Source of the DNA: JAIVGV01 sp031425275 | Lineage (GTDB): Bacteria; Acidobacteriota; Blastocatellia; Pyrinomonadales; Pyrinomonadaceae | Assembly (NCBI GenBank): GCA_031425275.1 | Contig: JANPJA010000084.1 | Location: 1-64,000, forward strand | DNA length: 64,000 nt | Direction: 5' to 3' | Shown here: in pieces, positions 37,145 through 46,691 of the stretch | Layout of the letters: each line of letters starts with the position of its first letter | Position numbering within the stretch: position 1 is the stretch's first letter | The notes under the pieces: generated by a model | What the model was told of the DNA's origin: nothing | Seen by the model: the letters and a program-made list of their open reading frames with translations, nothing else | The model's database searches: none | Translations under genes and position numbers: made by a program

Positions 37145-37275
37145 CCGTGACAAGTGAAACGTGACAGGTGACAGGTGAAGACAATCCTGATCTGCTTGTC
37201 ACCTGTCACGGTTGACCTGTCACGCGGAGGCAAACTATGAGGACGCTGCTGCAAGACGTGCGTTACGGGCTGCGC
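37136..37275. repeat. Duplicated intergenic segment, copy 2 (palindromic heptamer repeats)
   Basis: Second copy of the spacer seen before permease 3. Heptamers GTGACAA, GTGAAAC, GTGACAG, GTGACAG run from 37147 to 37174, and the inverted arm lies at 37195-37224. A hairpin here would sit between two permease genes and could tune their relative expression. Confidence 0.75.
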
Positions 37276-39669
37276 GGCCTGCTGAACCAGCGCGGGCTGA
37301 CCGTGGTGGCGGTGTTGTCGCTGGCTCTGGGGATCGGCGCGAACACGGCGATCTTCAGTCTGGTGAACGCGGTGCTGTTCAAGCCGCTGCCGCTTTCCGA
37401 CCCGGAGCGTCTGGCGCTGGTGTGGGAGGAGCAGCCGTTGGTCGGGGCCGTGCGCGACTCGCCCGCCCCCGGTAACTACTCCGACTGGAAGACGCAGAAT
37501 CAGGTCTTCGAGGACATGGCCGCGTTTAGTTGGCTGAGCCTCAACCTCACGGGCGACGGCGAGCCGGAGAAGCTTTCGGCTTACGGGATCACGGCCAACG
37601 CCTTCCCGCTGCTCGGCGTCGGGCCGGCGTTGGGGCGTAACTTCCTGCCGGAAGAAGATCGCCCCGGCGCGGATAAAGTCGCCATCCTCAGTCACGGCTT
37701 GTGGCAACGACGTTACGGCGGCGAGGCGGGCATTCTCGGCCGCAGCGTCCGGCTCGACGGCGAACAATACACGGTCGTCGGCGTCATGCCCGCCGGCTTT
37801 CAATTCCTGCAAAGCTACATCGGCCTGTGGGTGCCGGCCGCACTCAGCCCAGAAGAGTTGGCCCGCCGCGACATGCACTACCTGACGGTGGTGGCCCGCC
37901 TGAAACCCGGAGCGACTTACGAACAAGCCCAGACCGACATCAGCGCGATCACAGAGCGGATCGCGCTCTCCGACCCGGACGAGTCGCGGGGGTTGAAATC
38001 GTCGGTCGTGCCGCTGCGCGAGCAACTGACGGGGAACGTCCGCCGCCCTTTGTTCCTGTTGGCGGCGGCGGTCGGCTTCGTGCTGCTCATCGCGTGCGCC
38101 AACATCGCGAACCTTCTGCTCGCGCGCTCGACCGGCAGGCGTAAAGAGATCGCCGTGCGCACGGCGTTGGGGGCGAGCCGCGGGCGGATCGTGCGGCAAC
38201 TGCTGACCGAGAGCGTGTTGCTCGCGGGCGCGGGCGGCGCGGCGGGTCTGTTGCTGGCCGCGTGGAGTTTTGAGTTTCTGAAAAAACTGATCCCGGACAG
38301 TCTCATGCTGTCGGCCGATTTAAGGATCGACGCGACCGCGCTCGGGTACGCGTTAATAATTTCGTGTCTGACGGGTGTCGTCTTCGGGCTGGCCCCGGCG
38401 TGGCAGGCGTCGAGAGTAGAGTTGAACGAGGTGCTGAAGCAGGGGGGCGGGCGCGGGGGATTGGGCGCGGGTGGCGGACGCTTGCGCGGCGCGCTCGTCG
38501 TCCTCGAAGTCGGGCTCGCGCTGGTGTTACTCGTGGGCGCGGGGCTGATGATTCAAACCGTCTTCCACATGCGCGAACAGTATGCGTTCTTCCAACCGGA
38601 GCGGGTGTTGACGGTGCGGACGGTGCTGCCGGAGCGGAAGTACGGAGAGCTTGAACGACGCTCGGCCTATTACGACGAAGTGTTGTCGCGCGTCCAAGCT
38701 CTGCCGGGCGTCGTCTCGGCCGGCTATACGACATCCGTGCCGTTACAGTGGAAGGGAGGCGCAAACGGGTTCACACCCGAAGGGCCGCCGCCGCCGCCCG
38801 GCGTCGCCACCAACGCCATCCACCGGCAGGTCAGCGCGAACTACTTACAGACTCTCGGGATTACTTTGCGCGAGGGCCGCTATTTCGAGGAGCGCGACAA
38901 CCGACAGTCACAGCCCGTCATGATCGTCAACGAGACGATGGCGCGAAAGTACTGGCCCGGGGAGAGCGCGCTGGGCAAGCGGATCAAGTTCAACCTCCCG
39001 CAAGGCTACGACCCGTGGCGCGCCATCGTCGGCGTGGTCGCGGACGTGCGGCAGATGGGCATGGATGCGCCCGTCAAGGCCGAGATGTATTTCCCCTACC
39101 GCCAGATCGCGTCGCACGCCTTTTATAAGCCGCGCGATCTGGTGGTGCGCGCCGCCACGGGTGATCCGCTCGCCCTCGTGCCGTCCGTGCGCGGGGTGGT
39201 GAACGCGGTTGACGCCGACCAGCCGCTTTCCAACATCGCCACGATGGACAAATTGCTCGCCGACGAGACGGGGTCGCGCGGGCTGGTGATGATCTTGCTG
39301 GCCGCGTTCGCGGGGCTGGCCTTACTACTGGCCGCGCTGGGGATTTACGGCGTGCTGGCTTACTTCGTCACGCAGCACGTGCCGGAGATCGGCGTGCGTC
39401 TCGCGCTCGGCGCGCGGCCGCGCGACATTCTCGCCCTCGTGCTGAAAAAGGGGATGGGCCTCACACTCGGCGGGTTGGCGCTCGGCCTCGCGGCGGCTTA
39501 CGGGTTGACGCGGCTGGTCGAGGGCTTGTTATTCGGCGTCACGGCGACCGACCCGTTGACCTTCGGCGCGGTGGCTCTACTGCTGGGCGGCGTCGCACTC
39601 GTCGCTTGCCTCGTGCCGGCGCGTCGGGCTACGAAAGTCGATCCGATGGTCGCGCTCAGGTACGAGTGA
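37237..39669 (+). CDS. ADOP-type FtsX/MacB permease 4
   Basis: An 810-residue paralogue beginning MRTLLQDVRYGLRGLLNQRGL. Distinctive points: a glycine-rich cytoplasmic linker in the middle (GGGRGGLGAGGGRLRG near 406-421) and a proline run in the second periplasmic domain (GPPPPPG near 515). The final helical block reads GVLAYFVTQHVPEIGVRLALG, where the usual SYAVTQRTHEIG is changed (His-Val-Pro). It keeps the LLIACANIANLLLARST core and the C-terminal MVALRYE. Same ribosome site as permease 3. Confidence 0.92.
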   Translation: MRTLLQDVRYGLRGLLNQRGLTVVAVLSLALGIGANTAIFSLVNAVLFKPLPLSDPERLALVWEEQPLVGAVRDSPAPGNYSDWKTQNQVFEDMAAFSWLSLNLTGDGEPEKLSAYGITANAFPLLGVGPALGRNFLPEEDRPGADKVAILSHGLWQRRYGGEAGILGRSVRLDGEQYTVVGVMPAGFQFLQSYIGLWVPAALSPEELARRDMHYLTVVARLKPGATYEQAQTDISAITERIALSDPDESRGLKSSVVPLREQLTGNVRRPLFLLAAAVGFVLLIACANIANLLLARSTGRRKEIAVRTALGASRGRIVRQLLTESVLLAGAGGAAGLLLAAWSFEFLKKLIPDSLMLSADLRIDATALGYALIISCLTGVVFGLAPAWQASRVELNEVLKQGGGRGGLGAGGGRLRGALVVLEVGLALVLLVGAGLMIQTVFHMREQYAFFQPERVLTVRTVLPERKYGELERRSAYYDEVLSRVQALPGVVSAGYTTSVPLQWKGGANGFTPEGPPPPPGVATNAIHRQVSANYLQTLGITLREGRYFEERDNRQSQPVMIVNETMARKYWPGESALGKRIKFNLPQGYDPWRAIVGVVADVRQMGMDAPVKAEMYFPYRQIASHAFYKPRDLVVRAATGDPLALVPSVRGVVNAVDADQPLSNIATMDKLLADETGSRGLVMILLAAFAGLALLLAALGIYGVLAYFVTQHVPEIGVRLALGARPRDILALVLKKGMGLTLGGLALGLAAAYGLTRLVEGLLFGVTATDPLTFGAVALLLGGVALVACLVPARRATKVDPMVALRYE

Positions 39670-39750
39670 GAAGTCAGCCTGTTGTCACCCGTCCGTTGTC
39701 CGTGAATAAAACAACCGACGCCCGACGACATGCCGGATGATCGGGCGGCA

Positions 39751-39792
39751 ACGACTGACGACTGACAACTGACAACTGACGACTGACGACTC
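39751..39792. repeat. Heptameric tandem repeat before permease 5
   Basis: Six tandem units of AC(G/A)ACTG from 39751 to 39792 in the 151-base spacer between permeases 4 and 5. The period of 7 is the same as at the other intergenic repeats in this window, although the unit differs. Confidence 0.75.
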
Positions 39793-39820
39793 ACATCTTC
39801 CCCACAGCGGAGACGAAATT

Positions 39821-42280
39821 ATGAATGCTCTCTGGCAAGATTTGCGCTACGGCCTGCGGATGTGTCTGAAGAACCCCGGCTTCACGTCCGTCGCGGTGAT
39901 CGCGCTGGCGGTGGGCATCGGGGCGAACACAACCATCTTCAGCTTCGTCAACGCGCTGCTGCTTCGCCCGCCCGCCGGCCTCGCCGAACCGGAGCGCGTC
40001 GTCTCAATTTATACGAGCGATTTCAGCAGCGGGGGCTACGGCGCTTCGTCCTTCCCCGACTACGTGGACTTCCGCGATCAAGGCCGGGCGTTCGAGGGGC
40101 TGGCCGCGTATCAGCCCACGGTCGCGAATGTTTTGGCGCGCGGCGCGGACGAGCCGGTGCGCGGTCGCGGCCTCTACGTCACAGGCAACTTCTTCGGCGT
40201 GTTGGGGATTCGCGCCGCGCGCGGCCGACTGCTCACTCCGGCCGACGACGCGCAGGCGGGCGGCTCGCCAGTCACAGTCCTGAGCCACGCGGTGTGGCAG
40301 CGTCGCTTCGGCGGCGACGAGGGAGTTGTCGGCTCGATCATCCAACTCGACGGGCGGGCGCACACGGTCGTCGGCATCACGGACGAGAGCTTCAGAGGGA
40401 TGCGGCTCGGTGAAGCCGCGCCGGATTTCTGGGTGCCGATGCGCACGAAACTTTCGGATGACTTCGGCGAGCGCGGCAACCGCGGTTACGAAGTCGTCGG
40501 ACGATTGAAGCACGGCGTCACGCCTGACATGGCGCAGACGGAAGTGCGCGCGGTCTTCGCGCGGCTGGCACAGGCGTACCCCGAAACAAACCTCGGCACC
40601 CTCGAACGGCCCAACGAACCGCGCCCCGTCACGGTGGTCGAGCATTCGCTGATGGGGCCGAGAGGGCGCGAGAACGCATGGGCGATTTCGCAACTGCTGC
40701 TCGTCGTGGTCGGGCTGGTGCTCTTAATCGCGTGCGCGAACGTGGCGAACCTGTTGCTCGCCCGGGCCTCGGCGCGGCGGCGCGAGATCGCGATCCGGCT
40801 GGCACTCGGCGCGGGCCGCCGGCGTCTCATCCGCCAGTTGCTCACCGAGAGTACGACCCTCGCCCTCGGCGGCGGCGCGCTCGGCCTCCTGATCGCACTC
40901 TGGACGGGCGAACTGCTGCCTTCGTTCTTCCCGCCGGAAGAGACCGCGGTGCTCGACTTCTCGCTCGATTGGCGCGTCCTCGCCTTCACGCTCCTGCTCT
41001 CAATTGTCACCGGTATGTTGTTCGGGCTTGCGCCCGCGTTGCAGGCCACGCGGCCTGAACTCGTCGGCGCACTCAAGGACGACACGGCCGGCGCGACACC
41101 CGGCCACAGCCGCTTCGGGCTGCGCGGCGCACTGGTCGTGGCTCAGGTCGCCATCTCGATTGTCCTGCTCGTCACGGCGGGACTCTTCCTGCGGAGTCTG
41201 CGCAACGCACTCAACTTCGACCCCGGATTCGACTCCAATAACTTGCTGCTCGCATCGCTCGAACTCAAAGGGCCGGAGGCCGCGGCTCCTCAGGGCCGAC
41301 TGTTCTACGACGATTTGCTGGGGCGTGTGCGCAACCTGCCGGGCGTGCGCGGCGCGAGCCTGACGAATATCGTACCCTTGAGCGGCGGCGGGCAGCGGCG
41401 CAACATTTACATCGAGGGCTATGTGCCGCGGCCGGGTGAAGACATCGAGCTGAACACGAACGTCGTCGGCCCGGACTTCTTCCCGACCATGGGCATCCCC
41501 CTGCTCGCGGGCCGCACCTTCGACGGGCGCGACCGTCAGGAAGCTCCGGGCGTGGTAATCGTCAACGAGGAGTTCGCGCATCGTTACTTCCCCGGACAAG
41601 AAGCCGTGGGAAAACGTCTGCGGACAGACTCGGAAGGGCCGTTCATGGAGATCGTCGGCGTGGCTCGAACGGCCCGCTATCGGAGCCTGCGCGAAGAGCC
41701 GCCCCCCTTCGTCTACCTCCCGTTCTCGCAGGAGTACGGGAGCGGGATGACGCTGATGGTGCGCACGGAGGGCGAAGCGCTGGACGCGGTCGCGGGGGTT
41801 CGCGCCGTGGCGCGAGACGTTAACAAAAACATGACGTTATTTAACGTCACGACCATGGCGGAGCAGGTCGGCGCGGCCGTCTCGGGCGACCGCATGATCG
41901 CGGTGCTGCTCGGCGTCTTCGGCGGGGTCGCGCTGTTGCTCGCCGTCGTCGGCATCTACGGCGTCATGTCCTACGCCGTCGCCCGCCGCACACATGAGAT
42001 CGGCGTGCGGATGGCGCTCGGCGCGCAACGCTCCGACATCCTCAATCTAGTCATCCGGCAGGGCATGGCCCCGGTCATAGTCGGCGGCGTGATCGGACTG
42101 GCGGCCTCCCTCGCGTTGACGCGCGTGATGACGGGCCTGCTCTTCGGTGTTTCGGCCACCGATCCGGGCACGTTCGCGGGCGTCGCGCTGCTGCTCGCGG
42201 GCGTCGCACTCCTCGCCTGTTATATCCCCGCCCGCCGCGCCGCGCGGGTCGATCCGCTGCGCGCCCTCAGGCACGAGTGA
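39821..42280 (+). CDS. ADOP-type FtsX/MacB permease 5
   Basis: Last and most divergent of the five, 819 residues: MNALWQDLRYGLRMCLKNPGF at the start, ending LRALRHE instead of the shared ALRYE. The cytoplasmic joint and final helices keep GIYGVMSYAVARRTHEIGVRMALG. The first periplasmic domain has a distinctive segment (RGMRLGEAAPDFWVPM near 190-205). It is followed by a good terminator, so the permease transcript probably ends here, before the second two-component pair. No ATPase lies near it; it would have to share the ATPases 10 kb upstream or use ones from elsewhere. Confidence 0.92.
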   Translation: MNALWQDLRYGLRMCLKNPGFTSVAVIALAVGIGANTTIFSFVNALLLRPPAGLAEPERVVSIYTSDFSSGGYGASSFPDYVDFRDQGRAFEGLAAYQPTVANVLARGADEPVRGRGLYVTGNFFGVLGIRAARGRLLTPADDAQAGGSPVTVLSHAVWQRRFGGDEGVVGSIIQLDGRAHTVVGITDESFRGMRLGEAAPDFWVPMRTKLSDDFGERGNRGYEVVGRLKHGVTPDMAQTEVRAVFARLAQAYPETNLGTLERPNEPRPVTVVEHSLMGPRGRENAWAISQLLLVVVGLVLLIACANVANLLLARASARRREIAIRLALGAGRRRLIRQLLTESTTLALGGGALGLLIALWTGELLPSFFPPEETAVLDFSLDWRVLAFTLLLSIVTGMLFGLAPALQATRPELVGALKDDTAGATPGHSRFGLRGALVVAQVAISIVLLVTAGLFLRSLRNALNFDPGFDSNNLLLASLELKGPEAAAPQGRLFYDDLLGRVRNLPGVRGASLTNIVPLSGGGQRRNIYIEGYVPRPGEDIELNTNVVGPDFFPTMGIPLLAGRTFDGRDRQEAPGVVIVNEEFAHRYFPGQEAVGKRLRTDSEGPFMEIVGVARTARYRSLREEPPPFVYLPFSQEYGSGMTLMVRTEGEALDAVAGVRAVARDVNKNMTLFNVTTMAEQVGAAVSGDRMIAVLLGVFGGVALLLAVVGIYGVMSYAVARRTHEIGVRMALGAQRSDILNLVIRQGMAPVIVGGVIGLAASLALTRVMTGLLFGVSATDPGTFAGVALLLAGVALLACYIPARRAARVDPLRALRHE

Positions 42281-42346
42281 CGGCAATCGGGTCGTGATCA
42301 AACAGGGCTGGCGGGTTTTGAACTCGGCCGGGGGAATGTTTAAAGT

Positions 42347-42381
42347 GTGCGGTCGGACGCGGTTCGACCGCACAACTTTTT
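42347..42381 (+). terminator. Rho-independent terminator closing the permease array
   Basis: Stem GTGCGGTCG (42347-42355) with CGACCGCAC (42365-42373) followed by AACTTTTT. It separates the last permease from the downstream regulator gene and also argues that the regulator starts at 42410, not further upstream. Confidence 0.8.
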
Positions 42382-42409
42382 CGCCGGCTTTATTGAGCGA
42401 CTGTTTGAG

Positions 42410-43789
42410 ATGAAGAGTCCGGATCACAACACTCAGCGATTGCTAATCGCCGACGACCAGTCGGACGTGCTCGAAGCTCTGCGGCTGCTCTTGAAGCGCG
42501 AGGGCTACCGCATCGAGTCCGTCGGGTCGCCCCCGGCCGTCCTCTCCGCGCTCAAGACGCAGGACTTCGATCTCGTCCTCGTCGATCTCAACTACACGCG
42601 GGACACGACCTCTGGGCAGGAAGGTCTCGATCTGTTAACGCGCATCCGCGAGCACGACCCGGCCCTGCCAATCGTCGTGATGACGGCGTGGGGGAGCGTG
42701 GAGCTGGCGGTCGAGGCGATGCGGCGCGGGGCGCGCGACTTTATCCAGAAGCCGTGGGAGAACGCGCGGCTGCTCACGGTGCTGCGCACGCAGATCGATC
42801 TCGGCCGCGCGTTGCGGGAAGGGAAGCGGCTCGAAGCGGAGAATCAGGCGCTGCGTGACGGGGGCGTGCGCCCGCCGCGTCTGATCGCGGGGGCGGCTTC
42901 GATGCGGCCCGTGCTGCAACTGATCGAGTCGATCGCGCCGTCCGACGCCAACGTCCTCATCACGGGCGAGAACGGGACGGGCAAGGAGGTGGTCGCGCAG
43001 ACGGTGTACGCGCTTTCGGGGCGGACGGCGAAGCCGATGGTGACGGTCAACGTCGGGGCGCTCTCCGAAGGGACGTTCGAGTCGGAGCTGTTCGGCCACG
43101 TCCGGGGCGCGTTCACGGACGCGAAGGCCGACCGGGTCGGCCGGTTCGAGCTGGCCGACGGCGGGACGCTTTTTCTCGACGAGATCGCCAACGTCCCGCT
43201 GACCCAGCAAGCGAAACTCTTGCGCGTCGTCGAGACCGGCGAGTTCGAGCGCGTCGGCTCTTCGCGCACGCGCCGCGTGGACGTGCGCATCGTCTCGGCG
43301 ACGAACGCCGATCTGCGTGAGGAAGTCGCGGCGGGCCGCTTCCGACAGGACTTGTTGTTTCGTCTCAACACGGTCGAAATTAGATTGCCGCCCTTGCGTG
43401 AACGGCGCGAAGACCTCCCCGCGCTGGCCCTCCACTTTCTCGGACAGCACTCCAAACGCTACCGCAAAAACGGCATCGACTTTTCCGAGTCGGCCCTTTG
43501 CGCGCTCGCCGCCTACGGGTGGCCGGGGAACGTCCGCGAATTGGATCACGCGGTCGAGCGCGCGGTGTTGATGGCGCGCGGGGAGCAGATCGAGCCGGCT
43601 GATTTGGGGCTGCACCAGTCGGCCCCCGCGCCCGAGCGCGCGCTCGACGAGATGAGTCTCGAAGAGGTGGAGTCGCACTTGATCCGCAAGACGCTGGCGC
43701 GCTTCGACGGCAACGTCAACCTCGCGGCCGAGGCGCTGGGCCTGAGCCGCAGCGCTCTCTACCGCCGCCTCCAACGCTATGGGCTTTGA
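42410..43789 (+). CDS. NtrC-family response regulator with GAFTDA loop
   Basis: A 459-residue activator. The receiver is complete: acidic pair IADDQ, acceptor Asp in VLVDLNY, MTAWGS, QKPW. The AAA+ domain has Walker A GENGTGKE, Walker B GGTLFLDEI and the R-finger region. A Fis-type HTH ends it (GNVNLAAEALGLSRSALYRRL). The sigma-54 contact loop reads GAFTDA, not GAFTGA; such variants are known among natural regulators but the change deserves a test of sigma-54 dependence. The start was set after the upstream terminator. Its last 11 bases overlap the kinase gene, so the two are a translationally coupled pair. Confidence 0.92.
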   Translation: MKSPDHNTQRLLIADDQSDVLEALRLLLKREGYRIESVGSPPAVLSALKTQDFDLVLVDLNYTRDTTSGQEGLDLLTRIREHDPALPIVVMTAWGSVELAVEAMRRGARDFIQKPWENARLLTVLRTQIDLGRALREGKRLEAENQALRDGGVRPPRLIAGAASMRPVLQLIESIAPSDANVLITGENGTGKEVVAQTVYALSGRTAKPMVTVNVGALSEGTFESELFGHVRGAFTDAKADRVGRFELADGGTLFLDEIANVPLTQQAKLLRVVETGEFERVGSSRTRRVDVRIVSATNADLREEVAAGRFRQDLLFRLNTVEIRLPPLRERREDLPALALHFLGQHSKRYRKNGIDFSESALCALAAYGWPGNVRELDHAVERAVLMARGEQIEPADLGLHQSAPAPERALDEMSLEEVESHLIRKTLARFDGNVNLAAEALGLSRSALYRRLQRYGL

Positions 43790-45149
43790 ATCCGGCCCGA
43801 AGGGTAAGCAGAGGCGGCTCAACCACGAGCAGCGCGTCACCCTGCTCGCGCTGGTGTCGGGTTTGCCCGCCTCCCTCGTCGCGCTCATCCTGTTGTGGGG
43901 CGGCGATCACGCGCCGCGCGTCCAGTGGACGCTCACCGTGATCCTGTTCTGCGTCTGGCTCGGCTGCGTCTCGGCCCTGCGCGGCCGCGTGGTGCGCCAA
44001 CTCCAAACCCTCTCGAATCTTCTCTCGGCCCTGCGCGAAGGCGACTACTCGATCCGCGCGCGCAACGCATCACACTCCGACGCACTCGGGGAAGTGATGT
44101 TCGAGATCAACCTGCTCGGCGCGACCCTTCGCGAGCAGCGGCTGGGCGCGCTCGAAGCCACCGCGCTCGTCCGCACGGTGATGGCCGAGATCGACGTGGC
44201 GATTTTCGCTTTCGACGACGGCGGCCACCTCCGCCTGATCAACCGCGCGGGGGAGCGTCTGCTCGCGCAGCCCGCCGAACGGCTCATCGGACGCAAGGCG
44301 TCGGAACTCGGACTGGCGGACAGTCTGAACGGAATGGACGCGGGCGGGAAAGATCAGGCGGAGGAGTCGCGCACGCTGGAAAAAAATTTCCCCGGGGGGG
44401 CGGGCCGTTGGGGGGTTCGCAGCACGGCCTTCCGCGCGCAAGGTTTGCCGCACCGCCTGCTCGTCGTCTCAGACCTGACCCGCGAGTTGCGGGAGGAAGA
44501 GTTGGAAGCGTGGCGGCGCATCGTGCGCGTGTTGGGCCACGAGTTGAACAACTCGCTCACCCCGATCAAGTCAATCGCCGGGAGTCTGGAGAGTTTGCTC
44601 GGACGCGAGCCGCGCCCCGCCGACTGGCGCGAAGACATGCAACGCGGCCTCTCGATTATCGGCTCGCGCTCCGAATCGCTGAGCCGCTTCATGCAGGCTT
44701 ACGCGCGGCTCGCGCGCCTGCCCGCGCCCCGCCCGCAGGTTGTGGCCGTCTCCGATCTCGTCAATCGCGTCGTCGCCCTCGAGACGCGGCTGCGCGCCGA
44801 GGTGCTGCCCGGCCCCGCGCTCGTCATTCAGGCCGATGCCGATCAGCTTGAACAATTACTCATCAATTTGTTGCGCAACGCCGTGGACGCCGCGCTCCAG
44901 ACAAATGGGGCGGTGCGCGTCGTGTGGTCGAAGACGAATTCGTCGCTCGAAATTCGCATCGAGGACGAAGGGCCGGGGCTGCCCAACACGCTCAACCTGT
45001 TTGTCCCGTTCTTCACCACCAAGCCGGGCGGGACGGGGATCGGACTCGTCCTCAGCCGCCAGATCGCCGAAGCCCACGGCGGCAAACTCACGCTCGCGAA
45101 CCGGGCGGGCGGCGCGGGTTGCGTTGCGAGTCTCCAACTACCAATTTAA
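43779..45149 (+). CDS. NtrY-like membrane sensor histidine kinase
   Basis: A 456-residue partner of the preceding regulator. Two adjacent membrane helices (about 21-43 and 49-64) with almost no periplasmic loop, a HAMP-like linker (~65-120), a PAS-like domain (~125-240), phospho-His in VLGHELNNSLTPIKSI, ATPase boxes INLLRNAVDAAL, DEGPGLPN and GGTGIGLVLSRQIAEAHGG. The HELNN box is typical of the NtrY/AtoS branch. The lack of an external domain suggests it senses the membrane or an internal signal. Sitting at the end of the permease array, it may monitor transport flux, but that is only a guess from position. Confidence 0.92.
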   Translation: MGFESGPKGKQRRLNHEQRVTLLALVSGLPASLVALILLWGGDHAPRVQWTLTVILFCVWLGCVSALRGRVVRQLQTLSNLLSALREGDYSIRARNASHSDALGEVMFEINLLGATLREQRLGALEATALVRTVMAEIDVAIFAFDDGGHLRLINRAGERLLAQPAERLIGRKASELGLADSLNGMDAGGKDQAEESRTLEKNFPGGAGRWGVRSTAFRAQGLPHRLLVVSDLTRELREEELEAWRRIVRVLGHELNNSLTPIKSIAGSLESLLGREPRPADWREDMQRGLSIIGSRSESLSRFMQAYARLARLPAPRPQVVAVSDLVNRVVALETRLRAEVLPGPALVIQADADQLEQLLINLLRNAVDAALQTNGAVRVVWSKTNSSLEIRIEDEGPGLPNTLNLFVPFFTTKPGGTGIGLVLSRQIAEAHGGKLTLANRAGGAGCVASLQLPI

Positions 45150-45338
45150 TCAACTCTAGCTGCTACTGATAGCACACCCCTCGCTGGTCGGCACGATGCG
45201 CACCTTTGATTGATGACTTCGCCCCACGAAGGTGGCGTTGGAAAACTACCTCGATTAATCGTCTGTTAAGCGTGTACGACAAAATCGAGTTGAGAAGTAA
45301 CGCGGGCAACGACCTGCCGCGTCCGGCTCTGTCACTTC

Positions 45339-46028
45339 ATGCCCCTTGCCACTCACAGGCGCGCGGCCCTCTGTGGGCTGCTATGTGCCATCGCCCTCGC
45401 GGCCCCGCCGCTCGTCGCCGCGCTCGCGAGCGTCGAGGCCGATCCAATTCTTGAACGTGTCAAACGCGGCGTGGTTGTCGTCGTCACACACGACGAAGTG
45501 GGACGCCCTTTGTTGCGGGGCAGCGGCTTCTTCGTCGCGGGCGGGCGGGTCGTCACCAGCCTCCACGTCATGCGTGGCGCGGCCGGCGCGAGCGTGCTGA
45601 CGCACGACGGTAAGACACATCGTGTCGAGGCGATCGCGGGCGCCAGCCCGGAACGCGATCTGGCGTTGCTGGAAGTCGCGGCCCGGGAGGAAGAATACGC
45701 CGTTCTGGAAGTCGAACAGGTGACGCCGCGCGCGGGCGCGGAAGTGGCCGTAGTTAGCGGCTCGAACGCGACGGGTACACAGGTGACGCGAGGGGCGGCC
45801 GGCCGCGTGTGGTATGTGAGCGGGGCCGGGGAGCTGATTCAGATCACGGCGCGGATCGCGGGCGGGAATAGCGGCGGCCCGGTGGTCAACCCTGAGGGTA
45901 AGGTCGTCGGCGTCGCGTCCTTCTTCGCGGAGTCGTCGTCCCGGTTAAACTTCGCCGTGACGAGCGACGCGATCATCGATTTGCTGTCACACTCCGCCCG
46001 CCCCACAGTTCCTGCTATCGCTCCCTGA
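45339..46028 (+). CDS. Secreted trypsin-like (HtrA-like, S1C) serine protease without PDZ
   Basis: A 229-residue exported protease. N-terminal signal region RRAALCGLLCAIALAAPPLVAALA, then a two-barrel chymotrypsin fold with His in VTSLHVM (near 76), Asp in SPERDLALLEV (near 108) and Ser in AGGNSGGPVV (near 179). It lacks the PDZ domains of DegP/DegQ, so it is a minimal HtrA-type enzyme for periplasmic quality control or cleavage of a specific partner. Flanked by gaps of 189 and 332 bases; monocistronic. Confidence 0.88.
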   Translation: MPLATHRRAALCGLLCAIALAAPPLVAALASVEADPILERVKRGVVVVVTHDEVGRPLLRGSGFFVAGGRVVTSLHVMRGAAGASVLTHDGKTHRVEAIAGASPERDLALLEVAAREEEYAVLEVEQVTPRAGAEVAVVSGSNATGTQVTRGAAGRVWYVSGAGELIQITARIAGGNSGGPVVNPEGKVVGVASFFAESSSRLNFAVTSDAIIDLLSHSARPTVPAIAP

Positions 46029-46360
46029 CTTGCCGGCACAATGCGCCACACGATCCTCAAGTTCACCACCTCTCATAAGTCATGAGATCGTGTGGATGGC
46101 CCGCTCCCAAATTCGCTCACACAGTTGACCGTGGGGGTTTGAGTTAAGCCGGCTCTTCCCGGCGCGTGTCCGGCCGGGCTTGCTCTTGTGTGGCGACACT
46201 ATGTAGTGTGCTTATACCGGTCGAGTTATGAGCTACCAGTGTCCCGGCCCCGGGAAACCGGATCGGCGGGCATTCGCTTGGTTGCTGGAAGCGGGCGATG
46301 GCGGCTGGCCGAGGCCGCCACTCAACCGCGTTCGTGTCGGTCAGGGAAAGGAAAATTGTT
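46029..46360. other. Non-coding gap between protease and small protein gene
   Basis: 332 bases with no convincing gene on either strand; the short open frames here overlap one another in several frames and have no ribosome sites. It ends with AGGGAAAGGAAAA, the ribosome site of the next gene. Confidence 0.5.
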
Positions 46361-46645
46361 ATGGCAGGTTGGGACGGCGACGCATTGGCGGGGAGTATGG
46401 AACAAGCGCAGGAGCGGCAGCAGGAGGCGGCGGAGGCGCGGCAGATGCGGAGCGACATGACCTCGGCGGAAGATCGCCAACGCAAGGGGCAAGAAGAATC
46501 GGTGAGGCTTTCGCGCGCCCGCCTGACGGATCAGCTCGGCCGGGCTACCAACCCCTCGCACCGGACGATGCTGGAACGAGCCTTGAACTCTCTCGCCCCC
46601 GACACGACACCAGACACGGCCCACGAACCGCCCGCTCAGGACTGA
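46361..46645 (+). CDS. Small charged hypothetical protein
   Basis: 94 residues, starting MAGWDGDALAGSMEQAQER after an excellent AGGGAAAGGAAAA site, which is why I reject a longer start upstream. The middle (~12-55) is a strongly charged, Gln/Glu/Arg-rich helix that could be a coiled coil; the tail is Pro/Thr-rich and disordered. No signal peptide, membrane helix or known motif. The thioesterase gene follows after 46 bases, so they may be co-transcribed. I do not recognise a family. Confidence 0.6.
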   Translation: MAGWDGDALAGSMEQAQERQQEAAEARQMRSDMTSAEDRQRKGQEESVRLSRARLTDQLGRATNPSHRTMLERALNSLAPDTTPDTAHEPPAQD

Positions 46646-46691
46646 TGCGGAGAGTGGCGAGAAAAATCATTCACGACTGGCGGGCGTCGCC

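Noticed and set aside
39751..39792. CRISPR-like short repeats
   Set aside because: The 7-bp units are tandem without unique spacers, and no cas gene is present; they are simple heptamer repeats.
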